Source: Arenicellales bacterium (GTDB lineage: Bacteria > Pseudomonadota > Gammaproteobacteria > Arenicellales > JAJDZL01). From it: a stretch of 64,000 bases of DNA. The notes below the pieces were generated by a model. That model made no database searches. It was given only the letters and a program-made list of their open reading frames with translations, and was not told the DNA's origin. Positions 26,185 through 35,192 of this stretch are shown in pieces; position 1 is the stretch's first letter; each line of letters starts with the position of its first letter. The position numbers and the translations under genes are program-made. The DNA is taken from the NCBI GenBank assembly GCA_958295885.1, contig OY282380.1:558001-622000 (forward strand). Direction: 5' to 3'.

Positions 26185-26930
26185 GAAACGCGTTACCGCG
26201 CCCCCCCCCCCCCGCACAGATCCGTGCGTGCACGTTAATGCACACGGCTCCTACCTCAGGTGTTTGACGGTAAACTGTTGATCCGTCCATGGGATCACAG
26301 CCTTCCGTATCCGCTCAGCCGCCTGTGACACGCTTTTCCGTCTCTGTGTACGGCACCTGCTTAGGCTTCGCAGATTCCCTTTGGTTGCACCCCTTCCCTC
26401 GTTCGACTTCGCAAGAACCTGCGTCCTTTTGTTCGCCGCATTCAACAGTACTATGGGCGCATCCGACTGCTTTGCCCTACTCATCTTCAATTACGGAATA
26501 CCTCCTTAGTTTCAGCGACCTTGTCAATCACTTGCAAGGTCGGGCAAAGCCCTCCCAGGTCCCGATACAGGGCGTGCGTACATCCCTCAATTCCTCCGAC
26601 ACCGCAGAACTCGTCTGCACCTTACCATATCGGTGCAACCGATGTTGTCTTCGACCGAACGGACAGTCTCGACACTCTGAACGACTCGATTTTCGATGCT
26701 CAATCATTGCGGCTGTACGTACCGCTACCGACACTTCACTGATACCCTCACGAATCTCAGCGCACGGCTCGCGGCGATAGCATGTGGTTGGCATTTACCA
26801 TCCATCGGACTTTCACCGACTACCCTAATACCAGTTAGCCTGGCGTACCCGTTCCAGCGCCCCGGACGGCCTCCAAACTCCTCGCCTCTATCGGCGCTCA
26901 GAGTGCAGCTCCCACTAACTGAAAAATGAA
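26185..26930 (-). other. Group II intron relic C (different subtype, internally deleted)
   Basis: Domain V is 26250-26217 on the minus strand and canonical: GAGCCGTGTGC, loop, GCACGCACGG, with AGC triad intact. Domain VI lies to about 26185, with a 13-C run (26201-26213) in between. Upstream, 26490-26300 encodes the N-terminus of a group II reverse transcriptase (LNAANKRTQVLAKSNEGRGA, TKGN...RTQRR) joined directly to the 3' end, so nearly all the enzyme is gone. 26500-26900 contains domain I-like RNA sequence (GTCGGTGAAAGTCCGATGG). Boundaries are approximate. Confidence 0.65.
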
Positions 26931-27240
26931 AGCACCGACATTTAACATATCGAGGCTCAATAGGACGCTTCATTGCCAGCTGTGTACGCTTCACGACTTA
27001 CGTTGCCGTCAGCCATGCAACACTCGCTTCCGGCTGGCAGGCTGTGCCTTTGCCGGACGGGAGTTGAACCCGCTGGACTGCTATGGATGGTTTCAGTTAT
27101 TTCATACCATCCTCCATCCCATGACTTAATCCTGGCGCTATCAGTTTCGGATTATCCATTAGACAGCCATCACCGCAAAGCGTCTCATACTACCTATGAT
27201 GAAACCGCTGCTTGCGATTCACCTTGGCCTTTGACGTCTG
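26931..27240. other. Intergenic, nothing recognised
   Basis: No gene or clear repeat between intron relic C and repeat R2. Confidence 0.4.
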
Positions 27241-27590
27241 CAGCACCTTGAGCTGATGACGATGGTTCTGCTGCTTCGTTCGCTATAACAAAATTCCTTT
27301 TCGCTTTCTCGTGTGATTTTGCGTATCGGATTTCGAAACAACTTGCACTGTTCGGCAATGCGACGAAAATTCCTGCCATGTACCTAATGATCCTTTTGGA
27401 TCATCGCGGTTGTTGCGAGGCGACGCGAGATGATTGAAGGCAGATTCGGCGAACACAAGCGCCAACGCGTAGAATTCTCTACAGTTCGAATACAGATTAC
27501 GTCTTGCTGGAGTTTACGTTTGAAACTAGACAAGGCAGCACTGCCATACATTGATGTCATGTAGTGATCAACCACAAAATTCAAAGTGAT
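27241..27590 (-). repeat. Diverged repeat R2, protein-coding relic of unknown family
   Basis: Partner of R1 at 16176-16540. The minus-strand peptide MAGIFVALPNSASCFEIRYA...IANEAAE is clearly related to the R1 peptide, and the upstream frame VDHYMTSMYGSAALSSFKRK has a decayed counterpart there. The two copies are on the same strand, about 11 kb apart. Confidence 0.55.
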
Positions 27591-28036
27591 CTAAAGTCGT
27601 ACTAAGACAATAGCTTTGGCAACTATGCACAGGCTCAATGATCGAACAATATGAATCCGTGATAAACTCACAAAAAAGTCGATGCTAATCCGCATCAGTC
27701 ACTTTCTCTCAAAATGAGAACATCGGCTTCTAAACGCGTAACAGTCTAAAGTTCAAGACTTCGTTCGTCATTTACGAGCGCATAAATCATTAGCAGACAA
27801 AGGAATGTGATTGTGGCAGAACTAAAAGCCAATTTAAAGCATTATGTCAATGCACTGCGAAAAAGAGGATTGTCAATTCACCACTCTATTGTCGAATGCA
27901 AATTAACTTATATCAAGCAGATGGCTTGATAAAAAATTAGTCCTGGCAACTGCCTCGTTCATTTTAATAAGATACAAATTTCGGTATATACTGCGTTGTA
28001 AAAGCTCTAATATATTAGGAGGTTGCCCCATATTCT
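27591..28036. other. Intergenic with a solo ISAs1 transposon end
   Basis: 27894-27947 matches the transposase-proximal terminus of the DruA-ISAs1 elements (CGAATGCAAATTAA, ATATCAAGCAG, AAAAATTAGTCCTG), ending at the TIR; the rest of that element is absent. The remainder shows nothing recognised. Confidence 0.6.
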
Positions 28037-28441
28037 ATGGATAAAGATATCTGCAGATTCACGGAGAATGTTGGTGCCATATGGGTTCCAGCGCTACGAA
28101 AGTACTTTCGTCGCAAGAATTATTTCTTGTTAGAACAAAAATTTTTGATCGTCAAAATCAGTCGTGTATGTAGACCATTTTGGGGCGTACGCAAGGTTAT
28201 CCTCGATAAACTGCGTAAAGTTGATTATTTTCTCGTGTTGCTGAAATCGGATAGAGAAGGGTGGCTCTTCTCCAAAAAAGAGGTGAAGGAGAACATTGAA
28301 GGTGACCAGTGGCGGCTGCAGAAAGATGGCGACTACAAGATCAACTATACAAACAAGTGGCTTCAACCCAACCATAATCTCAGAAATCACTTTAATTCTC
28401 ACGAGAAATTCCTAATGAAGATGAGGGAATATGACAGTTAA
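28037..28441 (+). CDS. Hypothetical protein, 134 aa
   Basis: Not recognised with confidence. The sequence is rich in basic and aromatic residues and has a compact alpha/beta look: KNYFLLEQKFLIVKISRVCR, KVDYFLVLLKSDREGWLFSK, WRLQKDGDYKINYTNKW. The order of a strand with VKIS, a hydrophobic strand, then GW(L)FSK and a short C-terminal WxLxxDGxYKI motif recalls small nuclease-like proteins near restriction systems, but I see no certain catalytic set. AGGAGG at 28017-28022 lies 14 nt before the ATG, a long spacing. It sits alone after intron and IS relics, so horizontal origin is likely. Confidence 0.55.
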   Translation: MDKDICRFTENVGAIWVPALRKYFRRKNYFLLEQKFLIVKISRVCRPFWGVRKVILDKLRKVDYFLVLLKSDREGWLFSKKEVKENIEGDQWRLQKDGDYKINYTNKWLQPNHNLRNHFNSHEKFLMKMREYDS

Positions 28442-28668
28442 CATAGCAGTCAACTGGACATCAAATGTGTAGCGATGCATCACGGGTATCTTTTTGGCGG
28501 CAGCAAGCAGGCCTTAGTCAGAATCTAGCGAGAAGTCAGGCGGCGTATTAAAACGGTACTGACGGCCGATGCGGTAAGTGTATAACCCTGATCCCCTTCC
28601 TCAGTAATTTAGTACGAATTTGATCTCCGAAAAATCGAGTTGGTATACAGTCCGTTAGTACTCTGAGC

Positions 28669-29685
28669 TCAGTAATTTACACTCTCAAAATTAGATCGTT
28701 TTTCTTTGCTCAAATTTAATATTTGATGTCGGTCATTGAAATGCTGCATTGCCGATAACAGCACGTCACGTGGATACGGATTAAGATAGTTCGAAGTTTT
28801 CCGGTTGTGCCAAGGACTTTCATAAAATCTAACAAGGAGCTGCCCCAGCTTGATCTCACGATTCTCGTACAGATCGATTTGCTGAAGTGCTATTTCTTTC
28901 TCATTAGAAGACAGTTGAATCGTACCCGAGCACACTTCAGACCTCATCGCGCGAGCGTGTCCCGACCGAGACGGTATTTCGCTTAATAAATGCATCAACT
29001 GCACGATGTAATTACGATTAGACGTAGAGGTATTCTGAGATTCTTGCGACAAGAATAGATTGTTTAACTCGTTCACAAATCTCCGACTTCGAGCTAGTAA
29101 GTGTATGCAACCATTTTGATGAAATTTAGCTTTGTCATGACTATTTCCCTTGTCTAGTGACTGCCAAGCTTTAAACAACTGAACTCGCTCCATAAAATTG
29201 TGAAACTTGTCCCAATTATTGAGTCGTAACTCATCTTCAACGGGTAGCGCTGGAACCATTTCTCGAACGGAATTTGCGTAGACTCCTGATCCCAAATTCA
29301 TCACCTTTTGACTCTTTAATTCAATAATGGGGACGTCAGTCAGTCCACAACTTGGAGATTTCGATTTGAAAATGTATCCACTTAGCGATATCAGATCATG
29401 CTTCCTCGCATTCGCAAGCGATTGAAGCGAATGCATAAATTCCTCAAATTTATTCTCAACACTAACTGCTTCCACTTCGTCTCCATTGCGAACGAGGTGA
29501 ATCGGAGGTCTCGGCACTCCCATTCCTATTTCCGCTTCGGGACAAATTGGCAGCAATTCCACGGTGGAAGCGAGAACGTCAGCGACCAAACGATCAAACT
29601 TATGACTGCCGTCGTAGCGAACGCGTTCACCCAACAGACAGAAACTTACTCCAATTTTGATCTTCGGTTCAAACATATTCGTCAC
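28669..29685 (-). CDS. DUF523 + DUF1722 (YbgA-like) protein
   Basis: Two fused domains. N-terminal DUF523 (about residues 8-150): IGVSFCLLGERVRYDGSHK, ICPEAEIGMGVPRPPIHLV, GYIFKSKSPSCGLTDVPI, with conserved Cys residues in SFCLLG, ICPE and SPSCG. C-terminal DUF1722 (about 190-315): FHQNGCIHLLARSRRFVNEL, ... LLVRFYESPWHNRKTSNYLN, YPRDVL. The family is common in gammaproteobacteria and often near photolyase genes; its biochemical role is unknown. Here no photolyase is adjacent. It is divergent from the solute-binding protein gene at 29765, sharing a short promoter region. Frame intact. Confidence 0.88.
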   Translation of the reverse strand: MTNMFEPKIKIGVSFCLLGERVRYDGSHKFDRLVADVLASTVELLPICPEAEIGMGVPRPPIHLVRNGDEVEAVSVENKFEEFMHSLQSLANARKHDLISLSGYIFKSKSPSCGLTDVPIIELKSQKVMNLGSGVYANSVREMVPALPVEDELRLNNWDKFHNFMERVQLFKAWQSLDKGNSHDKAKFHQNGCIHLLARSRRFVNELNNLFLSQESQNTSTSNRNYIVQLMHLLSEIPSRSGHARAMRSEVCSGTIQLSSNEKEIALQQIDLYENREIKLGQLLVRFYESPWHNRKTSNYLNPYPRDVLLSAMQHFNDRHQILNLSKEKRSNFESVNY

Positions 29686-29764
29686 AGTTTAAGTCAAAAC
29701 CCAACCTATATAATCTAAAACACAACACCCTTCTTAAAGCATCAACTCCACATAGGTGATAACA

Positions 29765-31429
29765 ATGCAGTTCCGTCTCACACGTTACATAATTGCCATC
29801 GTTGTTTTTATTCTCATTTCTAACTTATCTTTTGCGAAAGAAAAAGATACTCTGGTTATCGGCATCACCCAATATCCAGCCTCGTTCCATCCCAATTTTG
29901 AGTCAATGCTGGCAAAATATCTTGCTTTGAATCTTGCCATGAGACCGGTCACGGCATACGACGCAGACTGGGAACTGGTTTGCCTGTTGTGCACTGAATT
30001 GCCGTCCATCGAAAACGGTGGAGCAGTTCTGACCGATTTAGGTGACGGCAAACAAGGTGTGGCCGTTACCTATTCGCTGCAGCCTGACGCTCTTTGGGGA
30101 GATGGCACTCCGGTGACCACTAAAGACGTGGCGTACACGATAGAGGTTGGGAAAAATCCAGAAAGCGGCGTACTCGGAGCCGAATTTTACCGCAGAGTCC
30201 TGTCGGTAGAAGCGATTGATGATAAAACCTTTACCTTATATTTGGATCGAGTCGAATTCAACTACAACGAACTCTCGTTATACCTGATTCCTGAACACTT
30301 GGATCGCCCAAACTTTTCTGAACCAGCCAATTACCGAACCCGAAACGCCTACGACAACGATACTTTGCTGCCAGGTCTGTATTTTGGTCCGTATCGCATT
30401 TCCAAAGTTGAACCGGGCGCCTATATTGAGTTTGTTAAAAATGAGTCTTGGTGGGGAAAACAGCCATATTTCGAGAAAATTGTGCTTCGGATCATTGAAA
30501 ATACCGCAGCTCTGGAGGCCAATTTTCTATCGGAATCGATAGATTACATCTCAGGTGTGCTGGGAGTAACCCTGGACCAAGCCGTCAATTTTCAAAGCCG
30601 CTACCCAGATAACTACGATTTCATATTTCGTCCAGGTCTGATTTATGAACATATCGATTTGAATCTGGACAATCCGATATTAGCAGACCTTCGAGTTCGC
30701 AGAGCTCTCCTTTATGCGCTGGACCGACAGCTGATTTCAGACCAATTGTTCAGCGGTCATCAGCCGGTAGCAGACGGATTCATCAGTCCTCTGACCACGT
30801 ACCACAATCCAGATCTTCCAAAGTACGACTATAACCCCGACTTAGCCATTCGTCTGCTCGAAGAAGCTGGATGGACGGAAATCATTGATGGAATTCGACA
30901 CAATAGTCAAGGTGAACCCTTACAGCTGGAATTTGGTACGACAGCGGGTTCGCGCGTTCGCGAAACGGTCCAGCAAGTTCTGCAAAGTCAATGGAGCGAA
31001 ATTGGAATTGAAGTCATCATTCAAAATCAGCCAGCTCGCGTTTTCTTTGGTGAAACAGTAGCCAAACGGCAATTTACAGGCCTCGTGATGTATGCCTGGA
31101 TCAGCTCTCCCAACAGTTCCCCAAGAACGACGCTTCATTCAACTGAAATACCAGATGAATCGAACAAATGGGTGGGCAGCAATTATCCGGGTTACCGGAA
31201 CGAAGAGATGGACACATTGATTGATACCGTTGAAGTGACATTAAATGAAGAGGAGCGAGACCAAGTCTGGGCAAAAATTCAGCATCGATATTCAGAAGAC
31301 CTGCCTGTTCTGCCTCTGTACTATCGAGCCAATCCGTACATCATTCCCAAGTGGCTGAAAGGAATTGAACCGACGGGGAATTCATCAACGACAACCTTGT
31401 GGGTGGAAAATTGGCATGTAACGGACTAA
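29765..31429 (+). CDS. Family 5 extracellular solute-binding protein (peptide/oligopeptide ABC type)
   Basis: Periplasmic binding protein of the DppA/OppA superfamily. Signal peptide FRLTRYIIAIVVFILISNLS, FAKE; mature start DTLVIGITQYPASFHPNF. Family landmarks are DALWGDGTPVTTKDVAYTIE, DLRVRRALLYALDRQLI and YNPDLAIRLLEEAGW. About 554 residues, normal length. The ATG at 29765 is preferred to a GTG at 29756 because AGGTGA (29754-29759) then serves as ribosome site. No permease or ATPase genes lie nearby, so it is an orphan receptor feeding a transporter encoded elsewhere; the TAXI-TRAP genes that follow do not use this receptor class. Confidence 0.88.
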   Translation: MQFRLTRYIIAIVVFILISNLSFAKEKDTLVIGITQYPASFHPNFESMLAKYLALNLAMRPVTAYDADWELVCLLCTELPSIENGGAVLTDLGDGKQGVAVTYSLQPDALWGDGTPVTTKDVAYTIEVGKNPESGVLGAEFYRRVLSVEAIDDKTFTLYLDRVEFNYNELSLYLIPEHLDRPNFSEPANYRTRNAYDNDTLLPGLYFGPYRISKVEPGAYIEFVKNESWWGKQPYFEKIVLRIIENTAALEANFLSESIDYISGVLGVTLDQAVNFQSRYPDNYDFIFRPGLIYEHIDLNLDNPILADLRVRRALLYALDRQLISDQLFSGHQPVADGFISPLTTYHNPDLPKYDYNPDLAIRLLEEAGWTEIIDGIRHNSQGEPLQLEFGTTAGSRVRETVQQVLQSQWSEIGIEVIIQNQPARVFFGETVAKRQFTGLVMYAWISSPNSSPRTTLHSTEIPDESNKWVGSNYPGYRNEEMDTLIDTVEVTLNEEERDQVWAKIQHRYSEDLPVLPLYYRANPYIIPKWLKGIEPTGNSSTTTLWVENWHVTD

Positions 31430-31519
31430 AGAATTAAATCTGTGAAATAAATTTCAGTTATATTCTCTGGTATAAACTATTTTGTTTTGGTTCTAACTTT
31501 CTAATTCAGGAAAAATAAC

Positions 31520-32488
31520 ATGAAAAAAATTTTTGTAGCAGCATCCTCTGTATTCCTCGCTACTTTGGTAGCTGGCATTTTACCGGCTCAGAGTCAACAG
31601 CAATTCATCAGCATAGGAACAGGTGGTGTAACAGGAGTGTACTATCCTACTGGCGGGGCCATCTGTCGGCTCGTCAATAAGGATAGAAAGGAGCACGGAA
31701 TTCGTTGTTCCGCTGAGTCCACTGGTGGTTCTATCTACAACATCAACACGATTCGCAGTGGTGAGCTTGAATTTGGTGTAGCGCAGTCTGATTGGCAATA
31801 TCATGCATATCATGGAACATCCAAATTCGAAGACAAAGGAAAATTTGAAAATCTTCGAGCCGTTTTTTCCGTTCACCCAGAACCAGTGACAATCATCGCA
31901 CATGATGACTCTGGAATATCGAATATCACTGATTTGAAAGGCAAAAGAGTCAATATCGGCAATCCAGGTTCTGGCACTCGTGGTACATGGGAAGTGATCG
32001 AGGAAGCCATGGGATGGGAGCGCAGTGATTTAAAACTCGCCGCTGAAATGAAGTCAGCCGAAACCGGACAAGCAGTTTGTGATGGAAAGATTGATGCCTA
32101 TTTCTGGCTCGTCGGACATCCGTCTGCACTGACTCAGGAATCACTTTCGACCTGTGACGCACACTTGGTAAACGCAACCGGCCCGGAAATTGAAAAACTG
32201 GTCTCGGATAATTCCTATTATCGAACTGCAGCCATTCCAGCCGGAATGTACAACAACGAAGAAGACATCACTACATTTGGCGTAGGCGCAACCTTTGTGA
32301 GCAGCGCCGATGTTCCCGCCGACGTTGTTTACATCGTTGTGAAGGCAGTGTTCGAAAATATCGACAACTTCAAGAAACTTCATCCAGCATTTGGCAACCT
32401 GAAACCGGAAGAGATGATTTCCGATTCTCTGTCCGCTCCATTACATGAAGGCGCCGCAAGGTACTACAAAGAAAGAGGTTGGATGTAA
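31520..32488 (+). CDS. TAXI-family TRAP transporter solute-binding protein
   Basis: Periplasmic receptor for the TRAP permease encoded next. Signal peptide KIFVAASSVFLATLVAGILP, AQSQ; then ISIGTGGVTGVYYPTGGAIC, the hallmark TAXI start. Next come STGGSIYNINTIRSGELEFG, DLKGKRVNIGNPGSGTRGTW, and a GKIDAYFWLVGHPS block that contacts ligand in TAXI proteins. At 322 residues it is typical. AGGAAA precedes the ATG. A strong hairpin terminator separates it from the permease, implying that most transcripts stop after the receptor. TAXI substrates include glutamate and C4-dicarboxylates, but most are unknown; the ligand here is undetermined. Confidence 0.93.
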   Translation: MKKIFVAASSVFLATLVAGILPAQSQQQFISIGTGGVTGVYYPTGGAICRLVNKDRKEHGIRCSAESTGGSIYNINTIRSGELEFGVAQSDWQYHAYHGTSKFEDKGKFENLRAVFSVHPEPVTIIAHDDSGISNITDLKGKRVNIGNPGSGTRGTWEVIEEAMGWERSDLKLAAEMKSAETGQAVCDGKIDAYFWLVGHPSALTQESLSTCDAHLVNATGPEIEKLVSDNSYYRTAAIPAGMYNNEEDITTFGVGATFVSSADVPADVVYIVVKAVFENIDNFKKLHPAFGNLKPEEMISDSLSAPLHEGAARYYKERGWM

Positions 32489-32501
32489 GAATTAACCATC
32501 G

Positions 32502-32533
32502 AAAAAAGGGAGAGCGCCGCTCTCCCTTTTTTT
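32502..32533 (+). terminator. Terminator/attenuator between TAXI receptor and permease
   Basis: GGGAGAGCGCCGCTCTCCC (32508-32526) flanked by six A on the left and seven T on the right, a textbook Rho-independent structure 20 nt after the receptor stop. Because the permease gene follows in the same direction, it probably works as a partial terminator. Confidence 0.85.
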
Positions 32534-32576
32534 GTATGGACTTTCCCCAATTGTGAGAAAAAGATAGGAATCGAAC

Positions 32577-35192
32577 ATGAATGAACGCCCCCAAAAATCA
32601 GCTGAAGAACTATTAGCGAACGTCGATACAGGTTCAAGAAAACCAATTGGCTGGCAAAATCAGATGATTTTGGTCATCGCATTCTTGTGGGCAGTGTTCC
32701 AAATATACATTTCATCAAACATGCCCTTCTTTTTCACGGAACTGCTCGGTATTCCCCTGGTCGTCACAAGTGCGAATGCAAGATTGATTCATTTGGCCTT
32801 TGCTTTCGTATTAGCCACGATGTCGTTCCCGCTGTTCAAGTCCAGCCCAAAGGATCATATACCTTGGTATGACTGGCTTCTGATTGCACTCGGAGTCCTG
32901 TCATGCCTGTACATTGTGGTCCTTCGCAACGAAATCGCAGTGCGCGCAGGACTTCCGACTACGGGTGATTTGGTCATTTCGTCCATTGGCATGATCGTTC
33001 TTGGCATTACCGTGTTCCGAGCGCTCGGGCTGCCGCTGCTGATCGTAGCGTCGGTGTTCGTGTGTTACGTATTCTTCGGTCACTCTGAATTCTTACCCGA
33101 AACCGTACAGTGGAAAGGCGCATCTTTTGGCAAAGCCATGTGGCACTATTGGATGCAAAATGAAGGAGTGTTTGGAGTTGCCTTAGGGGTATCTGCGTCC
33201 CTCATATTTCTTTTTGTCTTGTTTGGGTCGATACTGGAAAAATCGGGTGCGGGCAACTTTTTCATTAAAGTCGCGTTCGCGCTGCTCGGTCATTTAAAGG
33301 GAGGACCTGCAAAAGCGGCGGTTATGGCTTCTGCTTTAAGTGGTATGTACTCTGGTTCATCCATCGCCAATACGGTGACGACCGGCACCTTTACGATTCC
33401 ATTGATGAAGCGTACCGGATTAACAGCTGAGAAAGCGGGCGCAGTGGAAGTCGCTTCATCGACAAACGGTCAGTTGACACCACCAGTTATGGGAGCCGCA
33501 GCATTTTTAATCGCTGAATTTACCGGGATCAATTATACCGACATCATTAAACATGCTTTGGTACCTGCGCTGGTTTCCTATATTGCCCTAGTCTACATCG
33601 TGCATTTGGAAGCTCTGAAACTCAATTTGAAAGGTCTGCCAAAACCACCGTCGTCGCTCACGTTCATGTCGAAAATCATTGGTTTTCTAGGCGGTTTTAT
33701 CGGAATTGCTATTTTAGGAATAATCGTATATTTCGGTTTGGGCTGGGTCAAAGACGTGTTTGCTGACGCGGCCTTTCCCATTGTCATCGTTTTGTGCGCT
33801 TCGGTTTATCTATATCTCATCTGGTTGGCTTCGAAACGCCCCGACCTTGAAGTCGATGCGCCAGATGCGCCCATTACAGAACTGCCTCGTGCAGGCGAGA
33901 CAACCATAACTGGACTGTACTACGTCATTCCCATCGTCATTCTAATCTGGAGTATCGTGATCGAACGATTATCCCCGGCATTATCGGCATTTTGGGCCAT
34001 GGTAGCCATTACAATCGTTGCCCTTACCCAACACCCGATCAAAGCGTTTTTTAGAAAAACAGGGGATTACAAGACCGAAATCATGAAAGGTGTAATTGAA
34101 TGGAAGGACGGCATGATCGCAGGCTCTTCCAATATGGTCGCGATCGCTGTTGCTACTGGTGCAGCCGGGATCATCGTTGGAACCATATCACTGACAGGCG
34201 CACACCAAATCGTCGGGGAATTCGTTGAATTCCTTTCAGGTGGCAGTTTAATCGTCATGCTGCTACTGGTTGCAGTCATGAGCTTGATTTTAGGTATGGG
34301 CTTACCCACAACAGCGAATTACATTGTCGTATCGTCGTTAATGGCTCCCGTTATTTTGCTGCTGGGTGCACAGAATGGATTGGTCGTACCAGTAATTGCA
34401 GTGCACTTGTTTGTCTTCTATTTTGGAATACTTGCTGACGATACACCCCCAGTGGGGCTTGCCGCCTTTGCTGCCGCTGCGATATCGAAAGGTGACCCGA
34501 TCAAAACCGGCATTCAAGGTTTCGCATATGACATTCGAACAGCGCTGCTGCCGTTCTTATTCATATTCAACACTGATCTGCTGTTGATTGACGTATCTCC
34601 GCTGAAAGCGATTTTCGTGTTTATCGTTGCTGTCATCGCAATGATGCTGTTCGCTTCAGCCACTCAACGTTATCTGATTACGAGAAACAAAATTTGGGAA
34701 TCAGCGTTACTGCTGCTAGTCGCCTTTACATTGTTCCGACCCGGTTTCTGGCTGGATCAGGTATCTCCACCTTTTGAGAAAGTTGAACCCACTAAAGTTT
34801 ACCAAATCGTCAGGGACATTCCACCTGACGGAGTCATGACAGTCGTTGTAAGCGGTCCTGATTTTGATTCGGGAGAAATTACGAGTACGACCGTACTTGT
34901 GCCACTCGGGAACTTAGGCGAAGCGGTAAATAGGCTGTCCTCGGCGGGATTGACCGTAATGGAGGAAGACGGTCAAATGAGAATCGAAGAACCGTTTGTC
35001 GGCACAGATATGTTTGGAAAAATCGGCGACCTGTTTGACTACTACGGTGATGCGCCGGTTGTCATTGATCATCTGCAGCAGCCAACCGATCGACTGCCCA
35101 AGGAAATTTTCTATATTCCAGCAGTGGTTGTTCTAGCGCTTGTAGTTCTGATGCAGAGAACCCGTCGAAATCGTGAGATGGCTGCTGCCTGA
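32577..35192 (+). CDS. TRAP transporter fused permease (DctQM-type, TAXI class)
   Basis: Inner-membrane permease in which the small and large TRAP subunits are fused. About residues 20-170 form the four-helix DctQ-like part. About 180-690 form the DctM-like part with LGHLKGGPAKAAVMASALSG, MYSGSSIANTVTTGTFTIPL and LILGMGLPTTANYIVVSSLM, typical ion/substrate-site loops. After the last helices, about 715-840 is a soluble segment (PPFEKVEPTKVYQIVRDIPP) resembling the DUF3394 extension of such permeases. A final membrane helix and RTRRNREMAAA end it. The 871-residue length fits the fused class. The enzyme gene downstream overlaps its 3' end by 20 nt. Confidence 0.92.
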   Translation: MNERPQKSAEELLANVDTGSRKPIGWQNQMILVIAFLWAVFQIYISSNMPFFFTELLGIPLVVTSANARLIHLAFAFVLATMSFPLFKSSPKDHIPWYDWLLIALGVLSCLYIVVLRNEIAVRAGLPTTGDLVISSIGMIVLGITVFRALGLPLLIVASVFVCYVFFGHSEFLPETVQWKGASFGKAMWHYWMQNEGVFGVALGVSASLIFLFVLFGSILEKSGAGNFFIKVAFALLGHLKGGPAKAAVMASALSGMYSGSSIANTVTTGTFTIPLMKRTGLTAEKAGAVEVASSTNGQLTPPVMGAAAFLIAEFTGINYTDIIKHALVPALVSYIALVYIVHLEALKLNLKGLPKPPSSLTFMSKIIGFLGGFIGIAILGIIVYFGLGWVKDVFADAAFPIVIVLCASVYLYLIWLASKRPDLEVDAPDAPITELPRAGETTITGLYYVIPIVILIWSIVIERLSPALSAFWAMVAITIVALTQHPIKAFFRKTGDYKTEIMKGVIEWKDGMIAGSSNMVAIAVATGAAGIIVGTISLTGAHQIVGEFVEFLSGGSLIVMLLLVAVMSLILGMGLPTTANYIVVSSLMAPVILLLGAQNGLVVPVIAVHLFVFYFGILADDTPPVGLAAFAAAAISKGDPIKTGIQGFAYDIRTALLPFLFIFNTDLLLIDVSPLKAIFVFIVAVIAMMLFASATQRYLITRNKIWESALLLLVAFTLFRPGFWLDQVSPPFEKVEPTKVYQIVRDIPPDGVMTVVVSGPDFDSGEITSTTVLVPLGNLGEAVNRLSSAGLTVMEEDGQMRIEEPFVGTDMFGKIGDLFDYYGDAPVVIDHLQQPTDRLPKEIFYIPAVVVLALVVLMQRTRRNREMAAA

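Noticed and set aside
26201..26213. 13-C run as a phase-variation tract
   Set aside because: It lies in the domain V/VI linker of a dead group II intron, not in or before an intact gene.
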